This document shows positions 25,701 to 31,876 of a stretch of DNA of 31,876 nucleotides, one piece after another (the stretch's first letter is position 1; each line of letters begins with the position of its first letter). A model generated the notes under the pieces. The model was not told the origin of the DNA, did not search any database, and saw nothing but the letters and a program-made list of their open reading frames with translations. Origin of the DNA: an uncultured Muribaculaceae bacterium. GTDB taxonomy: Bacteria; Bacteroidota; Bacteroidia; Bacteroidales; Muribaculaceae. The stretch is taken from assembly GCA_910579105.1 (NCBI GenBank), contig CAJTRT010000028.1, positions 1 through 31,876 of the forward strand, given 5' to 3'. A program made the position numbers and the translations under genes.

Positions 25701-26247
25701 CCGAGGCCGTAGTATATTCCATAACGACCGGCTGACGACGCCAGCGGGCGACCTCGCTATTGGTAAGCGAGTTGGGATCGAGTGACGCGTCTTTCGTCAG
25801 GAGTATCGCGTCGCAGCGACCATAATACCCCCCGGTATCGTGGAGACGCAGCAAAGTCTGCCCCTTGTCGAGGGAGACCTCCCCCACCCTTTCCCACCGG
25901 AAACCTGGATAGCCATGGGTGCCGCTGGCATCCATCCTGGTTCCCCCGACAGTCAGGGTGAAGGAACGGGGGCGCTGGGAATCAGCGAAATCCTGCGAGC
26001 GCGTCCACACATTATAGTCCCCTCCCTCGGTGATATCCACCACGGTAAGCGCGTCACTTTCCGGCGCGAAATCGTTATCCTGGTAGACGCGCAACATGGC
26101 GGTCGCAAGGCAGTCGGACGACTTCTCCACGACCCATTTCCCTTTGAACTGAAACGCTTCGGCCTCAACGAGAATCGAGCTTTGCGCGCCTGATGCAAGA
26201 GCAGCCGCAAGCGCCGACAGTGAAAGAAAAACGCGGGGCTTCACCAT
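22798..26247 (-). CDS. Very large secreted putative glycan-active enzyme (paralog C, 1149 aa) with CBM-like N-terminus and T9SS-like C-terminal tail
   Basis: Signal peptide (residues 1-21). Residues about 24-152 form a CBM6/35-like beta-sandwich (ILVEAEAFQFKGKWVV to GRCDAILLTKD). Then comes the same architecture as the 966-residue protein: beta-rich region (about 175-480), helical barrel region (about 485-880) with GDYRRQ, YYHHIP (863-868), and C-terminal beta domains with RSPFGWDS (1029-1036). Similarity to the 6469-9369 product is obvious along the whole shared length. The last about 40 residues end GIYISGGRKIIKK, like short type IX secretion or surface-sorting tails of Bacteroidetes, which the other two paralogs lack. 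It is probably a surface or extracellular version of the enzyme. It is second in an operon with the 27762-26330 gene, 82 bp downstream and across a strong hairpin. CAZy family and reaction not recognised. Confidence 0.87.
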   Translation of the reverse strand: MVKPRVFLSLSALAAALASGAQSSILVEAEAFQFKGKWVVEKSSDCLATAMLRVYQDNDFAPESDALTVVDITEGGDYNVWTRSQDFADSQRPRSFTLTVGGTRMDASGTHGYPGFRWERVGEVSLDKGQTLLRLHDTGGYYGRCDAILLTKDASLDPNSLTNSEVARWRRQPVVMEYTTASAPSLGAPRGIDAGYTVLATVSNPDLRISFVRLADGAIVCKTDFFAAGSWRRFVSAAEDNRVALISNEVLPAFNHNQFYPSWDYCAARRQFTFDGATYPVTIDGDNGNPFFTGELSEPRPVEVTKTAANTIKVTYDCGGKGELTGFWTLAEQGAHAVVRLVFKPSADGAYSLALHALKGIGEEAVSGVLMPPMFVGSGLPSTPLMLFSSMMPQCVSAVETVMPFGKATAFVAADLDHFSQDWGGCDYSPIGFTLRDSRGDVGPVAFAPLPGMADSQVKAGKRIEAHFVVGVREGGWGDALAYVSGNVFEVGDYRRQESVSLNAVYDNVVELLKDPVGSGWNADMKGFWDIEADGNKAPTVVQSAPLALLGAAVVTYDEDLYRSRALPAIEYALSRNGFRTVGNAPQALKPMASQFPTTFYEGVNLLTGGLNPWLAAQALPDGGTRSANGYFASVQPFRQALAAYRLTGDAAWQERAVELADRYVGEISGGNALVPAPGTFYNSQIAPDWASLIDIYKETGDERYAEVAAEAAAYTLAGVKSWPKVAAGEQTVHPGGRYDGVTTVWWRGAEPYRLGFPRKDGDAPEHAVDAWLVAAVGLGMEQPATYFPRTSGKSVRPVYMNSWAPRMLELAGVSGKPVFETYARNAVIGRSDNYPGYYATGYTDLNLSASFPYEGPDVSSIYYHHIPAYLAMIQDYLVEEFRTRSRGEVDFPAARQEGFVWFANNVYGGAKGTVYGNEARLWMPRGAVSVDNPSVNVLTARDASHLYILLTGEDDAAVSATVTIGGDAARQLAEPAGSFMVDVPSRGVKLVTLDAAWEDYTEIPELAEGMAVIDTRTVAGNLYLYRVRSPFGWDSLYGFADCGAVTGLEILAECGSAYRAAAAWPYEWSFLPFGYDEEAAMKIIIRINGMELKTIEHSFDPGLTGVEPVAADRSAGKRGRIYRIDGIPVDRVDAPGIYISGGRKIIKK

Positions 26248-26264
26248 ATATCTCTATATCAGCA

Positions 26265-26299
26265 AAGTCTTGCGGAGCGATCGCGTCTCCGCAAGACTT
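26265..26299 (-). terminator. Strong hairpin between the 477-aa protein gene and the 1149-aa enzyme gene
   Basis: AAGTCTTGCGGAG (26265-26277) and CTCCGCAAGACTT (26287-26299) form a perfect 13-bp stem around a 9-nt loop. It lacks a clear U-tract. No promoter is evident between it and the ATG at 26247, so partial termination or mRNA processing that lowers the enzyme relative to the first gene is likely. Confidence 0.65.
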
Positions 26300-26329
26300 C
26301 ACACCTTTACAAATTACCTACTTTAAACC

Positions 26330-27762
26330 TTACTTAACTATCTTCTTACCATTCACTATATAAAGTCCGTTGGGAAGCCCTTCGAGAGCCTCAGCCTCGC
26401 AGACACCGGTCTTGACGGTCATACCTTGCAGATTGTACACGTTCACAACCGCGGGTGCGGCGGGAGCCTCGGCCACCTCGATAAGGGTAACCACGTCGTT
26501 GTTGGCCTTCATTGACATTTTCTCAGGAGCTGTCTCAAGGCTGGAAGCGTCGATGTAGGCCGAGAAAGCGCCCAGGGTGGCGGCGGCGCGGGAACCGGCA
26601 TTGGCGAGCACCCACTGGCCGTCCTCAAAGAAGTAGCACTTTTCCGGCAGCTCCATAGCAGCCCAGTTACCCTGCATCTTCACGGGGAAGGCCTCTTCGC
26701 CCTCGGCCACGGTCTTGACCCAGGAACCGGCGTTCCCCTTCTGTATGGTCACGCCGTTGAAACGCATATAGTTCTCGGCTGTCACGTCGTCGTTGAACTT
26801 CACCATGTATGGTTTGCGGGCCTGCGTGTTGGCTCCGGCCACGGTTTTGAACTCGCAGACACCGTTGTCGTAGTTGGTCCAGAGGAGCAGGTCGGCGAAC
26901 ACTTCGCGCCAGTTCTCGACTACGAACGGCAAGCAGATGGGATAGTATACACCGGCCTGGAACTCGCGCTGGAGAATCACGTTCACGTCGGTCGCGGCCG
27001 CGAGTTCGCCCGATTCGTTGTTAATTTCCACGATATTGGAAACCTTGTAGAGATACATATCGTTGAAAGCGATCTGTGTCAGTTTGCCAGGAGCGGAATT
27101 GCGCTTGAACCCGAGCTTGACCACACCGGTTTCCTTGGTGTTGAAGTCAACGCTGTAATCCAAAAGCTTGCCTCCGCCGGTTATGGCCTTGCTGTCGGCG
27201 ATGGCACCCGCAGACAGTGTGGCGGACGAAGCGAGACCGGCAACAAACGCGCGGGCCGACAGCTTGTAAGACCCCGCAGCCAGTTCGACATTCTGATATA
27301 CCGCGAACTTGTCATACGACTCCTCAGAGGCGAGAGCGCTCGCGGCAACGCGCATATAAGTTTCCTGAGTGCCGCTGTTGGTGAACGAGATCAGCACACT
27401 GTTCGAGCCAAATTCAACGCCGGGAATATCGCAATGCCAGGTCTGCGCGAGGTTAGCCTGGGTGTATTTTCCCTGGTTCTCCGCAGTCACGGCGTTATAA
27501 TCCAGCAAGAATGACATATCGTAGGCGTGACCGGGTGCGGGAGTGGAGAGGGTCATATAGAGGCGCGCTGCCTCGGTCTTCTCGGCATCAGTGGCCTCGG
27601 CGTTGTTCAGCACGGCTTCAAACGCAGCCCTGGCTCCGGCTTCGTCTTCCACGGAATTGGCGAGAATCTCCTCGGGGGTCGTCAGTGTGGCGGAATCCTG
27701 GGCATTGAGCAAAGTGGCGGAAAAAGCCACCACCGCGGTTACCAGTGTAAAGATTTTTTCAT
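26330..27762 (-). CDS. Secreted beta-rich binding-type protein with T9SS-like tail; start codon separated from the frame by a one-base A-tract shortfall
   Basis: The open frame encodes a signal-peptide core (KIFTLVTAVVAFSATLLNA-Q), a short helical segment, a galactose-binding-like beta domain (about residues 85-240, with VELAAGSYKLSARAF and AFNDMYLYKV), a second region with CLPFVVENW and ARKPYMVKF as in many secreted Bacteroidales proteins, and a tail ending GLYIVNGKKIVK. No catalytic motif is visible; surface glycan binding is plausible. The frame has no in-frame ATG. The natural start is ATG at 27762-27760, followed by six A (27754-27759), and it runs out of frame after two lysines; a seventh A would give MKKIFTLVTAVVAF. 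The only upstream in-frame alternative, TTG at 27820, falls inside the predicted -7 box. Expected length is 477 residues. Possible causes are assembly error, slippage or phase variation, or a true lesion. Tandem LacI-type operators lie upstream. Confidence 0.75.
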
Positions 27763-27817
27763 CGGACAGGTATTGATTTGTTGTTAGATTCGAGGTCGGA
27801 TTGTCATTTAGACACCG

Positions 27818-27851
27818 CAAAGATACGCGTTAAGAACACTCGTTTCTCAAA
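27818..27851 (-). promoter_or_regulatory. Putative promoter of the two-gene operon
   Basis: Minus-strand TATCTTTG (27825-27818) is a classic Bacteroidetes -7 box, with TTTG (27851-27848) 22 bp upstream. Transcription would begin near 27811, about 49 nt before the ATG at 27762. This rules against the TTG at 27820 as a start codon. Confidence 0.6.
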
Positions 27852-27870
27852 ATAGCCGGAAAAAATCAAC

Positions 27871-27882
27871 GGGAACGTTTCC
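27871..27882. promoter_or_regulatory. LacI-type operator 1, two-gene operon
   Basis: GGGAACGTTTCC, centre 27876.5, exactly 51.5 bp upstream of the edge of the TATCTTTG box, the same distance as in the nine-gene operon. Lies within a 19-bp direct repeat (AACGGGAACGTTTCCAATC) whose second copy holds operator 2. Confidence 0.78.
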
Positions 27883-27891
27883 AATCTTAAC

Positions 27892-27903
27892 GGGAACGTT
27901 TCC
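27892..27903. promoter_or_regulatory. LacI-type operator 2, two-gene operon
   Basis: GGGAACGTTTCC, identical to operator 1 including the flanking bases, centre 27897.5, 21 bp away, so both lie on the same DNA face. Confidence 0.78.
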
Positions 27904-27924
27904 AATCAGTTACAAGGATTCTGA

Positions 27925-27936
27925 GAAAACGTTCCA
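27925..27936. promoter_or_regulatory. LacI-type operator 3 (weaker), two-gene operon
   Basis: GAAAACGTTCCA, centre 27930.5, 33 bp (about three turns) from operator 2. The core AAACGTTCC matches but the outer bases differ, so affinity may be lower. Confidence 0.55.
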
Positions 27937-27960
27937 AATACGGATGCGAACATATGGCAG

Positions 27961-27993
27961 CCGCCGCGGAACATCAGACAAGTTCCGCAGCGG
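27961..27993 (-). terminator. Hairpin after the DUF3604 gene
   Basis: CCGCCGCGGAAC (27961-27972) pairs with GTTCCGCAGCGG (27982-27993), 12 bp with one wobble, 9-nt loop, 33 bp past the stop. No clear U-tract follows. Confidence 0.55.
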
Positions 27994-28026
27994 GCATATA
28001 GGTGAATCAGACAATAATCCGCGCGT

Positions 28027-29673
28027 TCAGACACGCTCCACCCAGATGGGGGAAGTCCAGGCCCACTGGCCGTCGCGCTGGCGCACGCGGGCGTAATAGT
28101 AGTCGGTATCGCGCTCGGCCTTTTCATCGGTCATGATGTGGCCGGCGAGGAAGCCGGACTCCGCGGTGGCTCGCTCAAACTGTATCGCCTCCGAGAGCCA
28201 GCCGCGCAGGAAGTGGGCGCGCGAGCCTTGAAGCAGCTCGTCAAGGGTGTGCTCGTAGCTGTGGCCGTTGAAGTCGGCAACCACCTTGGCCGAACGGGGC
28301 ATCTCCACGTCGAGAATCACGCCCTGCATTGCGGGGGTCAGCACATTGGGGTTCTTTGACGAGTACATATCGAGGGCAACATAGCGGTCGCCGCGCTCGG
28401 CCACGCGGTTGACACGGGTGTGGAACTCCGTCTCGCCGGGCTGGGGCGAAGTGAAGGCCGCACCGCGGAAACAGGTCTGCATGTCGTTGATGCGGCCGTC
28501 GGTAAGGCGCAGGTTGCCGAGCCAGTGGATATACTCCTCCTCGCGGTTCCATCCGAAGTTCACTTTGAGCTTGGCGCGCACGATGTCGGAGTCGGGAAGG
28601 ACGTTGCGGTGGGGGGCGTTAAGGCGCGCTATGCTCTCGCCGTTCTTTATGATGTCGACGTAGTCGATTTGGTTCATACCCTCGACATTGACGTAGATCT
28701 CGCGCTTGCCGGCCTTGATCACGTCGCCGGAACGACCCTGGTTGATGCGGAAATCGACCTTGATCTTGTCGCCCGTTATGCCGCAGACGTGACGCTCCTG
28801 CATGGCGTCCCAAAGGGCGCCGCGCTCCAGCTCGGGGGCGAAAACGCCTATGCGGCCGTCGCCGTAGCTGCCGGGATAGCCGGCATGCTGGTCGGTGGAG
28901 CACATCAGGCCGAATTTCAGCCCCTTTTCCAGGCCGCACTGAATGGAGCCTTCCCATACGCGGGGACCCATATCGTGCAGGTAGTTGTAATCCCCCTGGT
29001 CGCTCTCGGCGAGACCGTGGCGCGAGAACATTTCCACGAACGGGGTGATGCGGTTGTTGGCGAACTTGTCCCAGTTGAAGCCGCGGAAACCTGTCTGGTA
29101 ACCCATATGGTGTGGAGTGACGAAGCACTTGTAAGGCGCGAGTTTCGCCATAAGGTCGGGCACCGAGTTACATTCGACCAGCGGCACGTCGAAATCGTGG
29201 AAGAGGGCTACATGGTCGCCGTGTTCCATACTGTGACATTCGTATGATACGAAGGTAAGGAACTTGCCGGGGCGGTTGGCGGCCTCGACGGCGCGGCGGT
29301 ACTTCTCGTATCCACCCTCGCGTAGGCGCCGGAAAGCGTCAGTGTGGTAGTCGATCACCCACGACAGGCGCGGGTCGTCGGCCCCCGGGATGTCGGGCCA
29401 CAGGGCATGCGGTGTGACCGATGCGAAATCGAGTTGCTGCTCGGCCGCAGCGAGCGCGTCGGCCAGGTCGCCGTGGCCGTAAGTCACGTTGCAGTGGTTA
29501 TGGATGTCGCCCCAAAAGACCTTGAAGTCTTTCATCGAGGGCATCTTCCGCTTGATATCGTCGGGGAGGGAGTCGCTGTCGTTGGAACGGGCAAACATCG
29601 ACGCGCCGGTTCCCGCGGCGGCCAGCCCGAGGAGGGTCCATCCCGACCGTTTTAAAAATTTCCTTCTGTCCAT
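28027..29673 (-). CDS. DUF3604-type PHP-like metal-dependent hydrolase, exported (Tat-like signal)
   Basis: 548 residues. The N-terminus MDRRKFLKRSGWTLLGLAAAG carries an RR-x-F-L-K pattern, pointing to twin-arginine export of a folded metalloprotein. Probable metal ligands follow the PHP order: GDIHNHC (55-61), TPHA (87-90), YECHS (144-148), PHH (187-189) and STDQHAG (259-265). The C-terminal part (about 300-548) is beta-rich and ends in a VRQRDGQWAWTSPIWVERV segment, common in this family, which is annotated as DUF3604. Members often lie next to sulfatases and other glycan-locus genes; their reaction is not firmly known, and phosphoester or similar hydrolysis is suggested from the PHP fold only. 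It lies 167 bp downstream of the sulfatase gene, with a palindromic repeat between. Expected location is the periplasm. No LacI-type operator lies in front of it, so it may not share the regulon. Confidence 0.88.
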   Translation of the reverse strand: MDRRKFLKRSGWTLLGLAAAGTGASMFARSNDSDSLPDDIKRKMPSMKDFKVFWGDIHNHCNVTYGHGDLADALAAAEQQLDFASVTPHALWPDIPGADDPRLSWVIDYHTDAFRRLREGGYEKYRRAVEAANRPGKFLTFVSYECHSMEHGDHVALFHDFDVPLVECNSVPDLMAKLAPYKCFVTPHHMGYQTGFRGFNWDKFANNRITPFVEMFSRHGLAESDQGDYNYLHDMGPRVWEGSIQCGLEKGLKFGLMCSTDQHAGYPGSYGDGRIGVFAPELERGALWDAMQERHVCGITGDKIKVDFRINQGRSGDVIKAGKREIYVNVEGMNQIDYVDIIKNGESIARLNAPHRNVLPDSDIVRAKLKVNFGWNREEEYIHWLGNLRLTDGRINDMQTCFRGAAFTSPQPGETEFHTRVNRVAERGDRYVALDMYSSKNPNVLTPAMQGVILDVEMPRSAKVVADFNGHSYEHTLDELLQGSRAHFLRGWLSEAIQFERATAESGFLAGHIMTDEKAERDTDYYYARVRQRDGQWAWTSPIWVERV

Positions 29674-29746
29674 TACAAATATGTTTTTTTCGTGATATTG
29701 ATTCAGCTATTTCGACAAACACATACCTTGATATGAGCGTACATCT

Positions 29747-29774
29747 GTACGGACGCGGCACGCCGCGTCCCTAC
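29747..29774. repeat. Single GTA-(G/C)GGACGC palindromic repeat
   Basis: A 28-bp palindrome: the core GGACGCGGC-A-CGCCGCGTCC is nearly symmetric and is flanked by GTAC and CTAC. It is the same kind of unit as at 2601-2694 and 31750-31833, with a changed arm, and here it lacks an inverted partner. It lies in the 167-bp gap between the sulfatase and DUF3604 genes, where I see nothing else. Confidence 0.75.
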
Positions 29775-29840
29775 TCAGCCATATGGCCTTCGATTCGCAC
29801 TTTGGATGGATCTGCGGCTCAATATGGATGTGCCTATGGC

Positions 29841-31514
29841 TCACAGCTTGTCGACTCCCTGGAAGAACTCAAACTCATGCTCACGGGGGTCGGTGTCGTC
29901 ACACTCTTTCTGCAAAGCCTCGAGGCGCCGGTGCATGTCGGCACGCGCTTCGGCATAAGCCGGGTCGTCATACACGTTCCTCATCTCGCGGGGATCGCGG
30001 CGCATGTCATAGAGCTCCCATTCGTCAACGTCGTTATAGAAATGTATGAGCTTGTAGTCCGCTGTGCGTATGCCATAGTGGCGCTTGACCGAGTGCCATG
30101 ACGGGTATTCGTAATAATGGTAGTAGACCCCCTCGCGCCATCCCGCGGGAATCTTCCCGGCGTTCTCGAACACCGGCCTGAGCGAGCGCCCCTGTATGTC
30201 GCCAGGCACCGCGAGTCCGGCCATGTCGATGAACGTAGGGGCAAGGTCGATATTCATGGCAAGCGCCTCGGAACTGCTTCCGGCGGGGATGGCTTTCGGG
30301 TAACGTATCATCATGGGGGTGCGCTGGCACTCCTCGTACATGAATCGCTTGTCGAACCACCCGTGCTCGCCGAGGAAGAACCCCTGGTCGGAAGTATACA
30401 CTATTATGGTGTTGTCGAGTTCGCCGATACTGTCGAGATAGTTAAGCATACGCCCCACGTTTTCGTCGACCCCCTTTATCACGGAGCAGTAGTCGCGCAT
30501 ATACTGCTGATATTTCCAGCGGGTTATCTCCTCGCGCGTACCGTTTTTCACCTTCTGCCATTCGGCTATGCGGGGAGCGTACGCGGCGTTCCAGCGCTCT
30601 TTCTCCTCCGGGGTCATACGGTTGTACACGCTCTGGTAGCGCATCACGCTCGCGCGCCAGTCGTTAGCGGCCTTTACATCATCCTTGTTGGCGTCGCCCG
30701 ACTTCTCTATGTGGTAGTCCTTCTCGAGATCCTCAGCCGACATCAGTTTGAGGTCCCATTCGGGCCACATGTCGCGCCCTATCTCCATTGTCTGCCCCCG
30801 GGCGGCGCTTCCGCGTCCCGAATAATCGTCAAGCAGGTTATCCGGCTCGGGGAAAACGACATCGTCAAACGCGCCGAGATGGCGCTGCGCGGGCATCCAG
30901 TTGCGATGCGGCGCCTTATGGTAGTAGAGCATCGCGAACGGGCGCTCCTTGTCGCGGTTGTCAAGAAAGTCAATCGCCTTGTCGGTGATTATGTCGGTAA
31001 CATATCCGGGCACCGTGCGCTCAACGCCGTCCTCGATGAACACGGGATTGTAATACTCTCCCTGACCCACCAGTATGCTGTAAGTGTCGAATCCCTGGGG
31101 AGCCGAATTGAGGTGCCACTTGCCGATCATCGCGGTCTGATAGCCCGCGTCATGGAGCAGCTTGGGGAAAGTCTGCTGCGAGCCGTCGAAGGTGCGCGAA
31201 TTGTCGGTGAATCCGTTTTTGTGGCTGTACTTGCCGGTAAGGATGCAGGCGCGCGACGGCCCGGAAATAGCGTTTGCCACATAGGCGCGGTCCATGCGCA
31301 TCCCCTCGTTTCCGATACGGTCGAGGTTCGGAGTACGCATCAGCCTGCTGCCGTAGCAGCTTATCCCCTGCCAGGTGTGGTCGTCGGTCATCATGACAAT
31401 GATATTGGGGCGGCGCCCGTCAGTCTGGCTGGCCGGCTGCCGGGCCGAAGCAATCGGAGCCAGTGCCGCGGGGAGCGCGGCCAGGGCGGGAAATGCGTAA
31501 AGGCGTTTATTCAT
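29841..31514 (-). CDS. Sulfatase (S1 family, serine-type active site), secreted
   Basis: 557 residues with a Sec signal peptide (cleavage about residue 24). Sulfatase landmarks: NIIVMMTDDHTW with metal-binding Asp44-Asp45; active-site motif S-G-P-S-R (84-88) followed by ILTGK, in which Ser84 is the residue converted to formylglycine; GKWH (131-134, Lys132 and His134); KAPH (200-203); and TSDQG (374-378, Asp376-Gln377 as further metal ligands). The serine form requires a radical-SAM maturase (anSME), encoded elsewhere if present. It removes sulfate esters from a sugar in the periplasm or at the surface. It is first on the strand, 167 bp before the DUF3604 gene, with no LacI-type operator upstream, so membership of the locus is by position. 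Substrate position (2-O, 6-O and so on) is not readable. Confidence 0.95.
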   Translation of the reverse strand: MNKRLYAFPALAALPAALAPIASARQPASQTDGRRPNIIVMMTDDHTWQGISCYGSRLMRTPNLDRIGNEGMRMDRAYVANAISGPSRACILTGKYSHKNGFTDNSRTFDGSQQTFPKLLHDAGYQTAMIGKWHLNSAPQGFDTYSILVGQGEYYNPVFIEDGVERTVPGYVTDIITDKAIDFLDNRDKERPFAMLYYHKAPHRNWMPAQRHLGAFDDVVFPEPDNLLDDYSGRGSAARGQTMEIGRDMWPEWDLKLMSAEDLEKDYHIEKSGDANKDDVKAANDWRASVMRYQSVYNRMTPEEKERWNAAYAPRIAEWQKVKNGTREEITRWKYQQYMRDYCSVIKGVDENVGRMLNYLDSIGELDNTIIVYTSDQGFFLGEHGWFDKRFMYEECQRTPMMIRYPKAIPAGSSSEALAMNIDLAPTFIDMAGLAVPGDIQGRSLRPVFENAGKIPAGWREGVYYHYYEYPSWHSVKRHYGIRTADYKLIHFYNDVDEWELYDMRRDPREMRNVYDDPAYAEARADMHRRLEALQKECDDTDPREHEFEFFQGVDKL

Positions 31515-31552
31515 GGGTATGCGGTTTTCGGTAAAGCGATATGAAAACTAAT

Positions 31553-31571
31553 GTCGCGAAGTTAGCGCGAC
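31553..31571. other. Short inverted repeat upstream of the sulfatase gene
   Basis: GTCGCG (31553-31558) and CGCGAC (31566-31571) with a 7-nt spacer, 39 bp upstream of the sulfatase ATG. It could be a leader hairpin or a protein site. I see no TAnnTTTG match between it and the repeat at 31750; the 31515-31749 stretch is otherwise AT-rich and featureless. Confidence 0.3.
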
Positions 31572-31749
31572 AGGCCGCTACGCCCCACCCTCAAATGTTG
31601 AATTTGATACAACAATTGTTCAAAACCGCCCCTGCAAGCACCTGCGGCCTATATTTATCTATTTTACCACACCCCACCTCCTATGTGAATTCTACACAAT
31701 ATCACGCAGCATTACGCAGCGTTCCGATGGAGCGGCGAAACTCCGAATC

Positions 31750-31833
31750 GTAGGGACGCACGGCCCGTGCGTCCGAATAGCGGCACCTAACTATCGTATT
31801 GGCTAACGGACGCACGGGCGGCACTGCTGTCCC
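31750..31833. repeat. Inverted pair of GTAGGGACGCACG palindromes, one decayed
   Basis: Unit 1 (31750-31775) has the intact hairpin GGACGCACGG-CCGTGCGTCC with GTAG at its outer end. Unit 2 (31807-31833) starts with the inverted copy CGGACGCACGGGC and then drifts to a changed end (CTGTCCC). The 31-bp spacing resembles the 30 bp of the pair at 2601-2694. After it (31834-31876) nothing is seen. Confidence 0.8.
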
Positions 31834-31876
31834 AAGAAAAAATTTAACACTTTGGCGACCGGTGGTGAGGGCCAAC

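Noticed and set aside
27763..27820. TTG at 27820 as the start of the secreted binding-type protein
   Set aside because: It would put about 20 non-signal-like residues before the hydrophobic core, and the codon overlaps the predicted -7 box TATCTTTG, so it would not be transcribed.

Overview
The window reads as chromosomal DNA of a gut-type Bacteroidales bacterium. The evidence is a SusC/SusD pair, lipoproteins with a short lipobox, Bacteroidetes promoters (-7 box TAnnTTTG with an upstream TTTG/TTG), almost no Shine-Dalgarno sequences, and C-terminal tails ending in 'GxYIxxGxKIxK'. The coding DNA is fairly GC-rich. Family level (for example Muribaculaceae) is a guess.

Layout: 1-2700 holds a lipoprotein gene cut by the window edge, an unrecognised secreted protein, and a membrane-anchored neutral zinc metallopeptidase (YpfJ type), with palindromic intergenic repeats. 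From 2737 to 31514 everything lies on the minus strand and forms a polysaccharide-utilisation locus. Read in the direction of transcription it has: a sulfatase and a DUF3604 PHP-like protein; a small operon of a secreted binding-type protein and an 1149-residue putative glycan-active enzyme; a LacI-family regulator; then a compact nine-gene operon of about 18.8 kb. That operon encodes a Na+/solute symporter, a cytoplasmic FAD-dependent oxidoreductase, SusC, SusD, a DUF5017 lipoprotein, two further large putative glycan-active enzymes related to the 1149-residue one, an SGNH esterase and a PA14-containing GH3 beta-glycosidase. Gaps inside it are at most 31 bp and one pair overlaps (ATGA).

Regulation: 12-bp palindromes of the type GGGAACGTTTCC occur in tandem at 21582-21615, before the nine-gene operon, and at 27871-27936, before the two-gene operon. 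In both places the two promoter-proximal sites are 21-22 bp apart, and the nearer one is centred 51.5 bp upstream of a TAnnTTTG box. The LacI-family gene between them is the obvious reader, so the two operons look like one local regulon.

Proposed working: surface proteins (SusD, DUF5017 protein, the 27762-26330 product) capture a glycan and SusC imports it. Three related putative alpha/alpha-barrel enzymes, an esterase, GH3 and possibly the sulfatase and DUF3604 protein break it down. The symporter takes up a product and the FAD enzyme may oxidise it in the cytoplasm. The substrate cannot be told from sequence alone. The main novelty candidates are the three paralogous enzymes without a recognised CAZy family, the redox enzyme plus symporter heading the operon, and the operator geometry. 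Two genes (at the left edge and at 27762) have an ATG-A6 start that is one A short of encoding a normal 'MKKIF' signal peptide.
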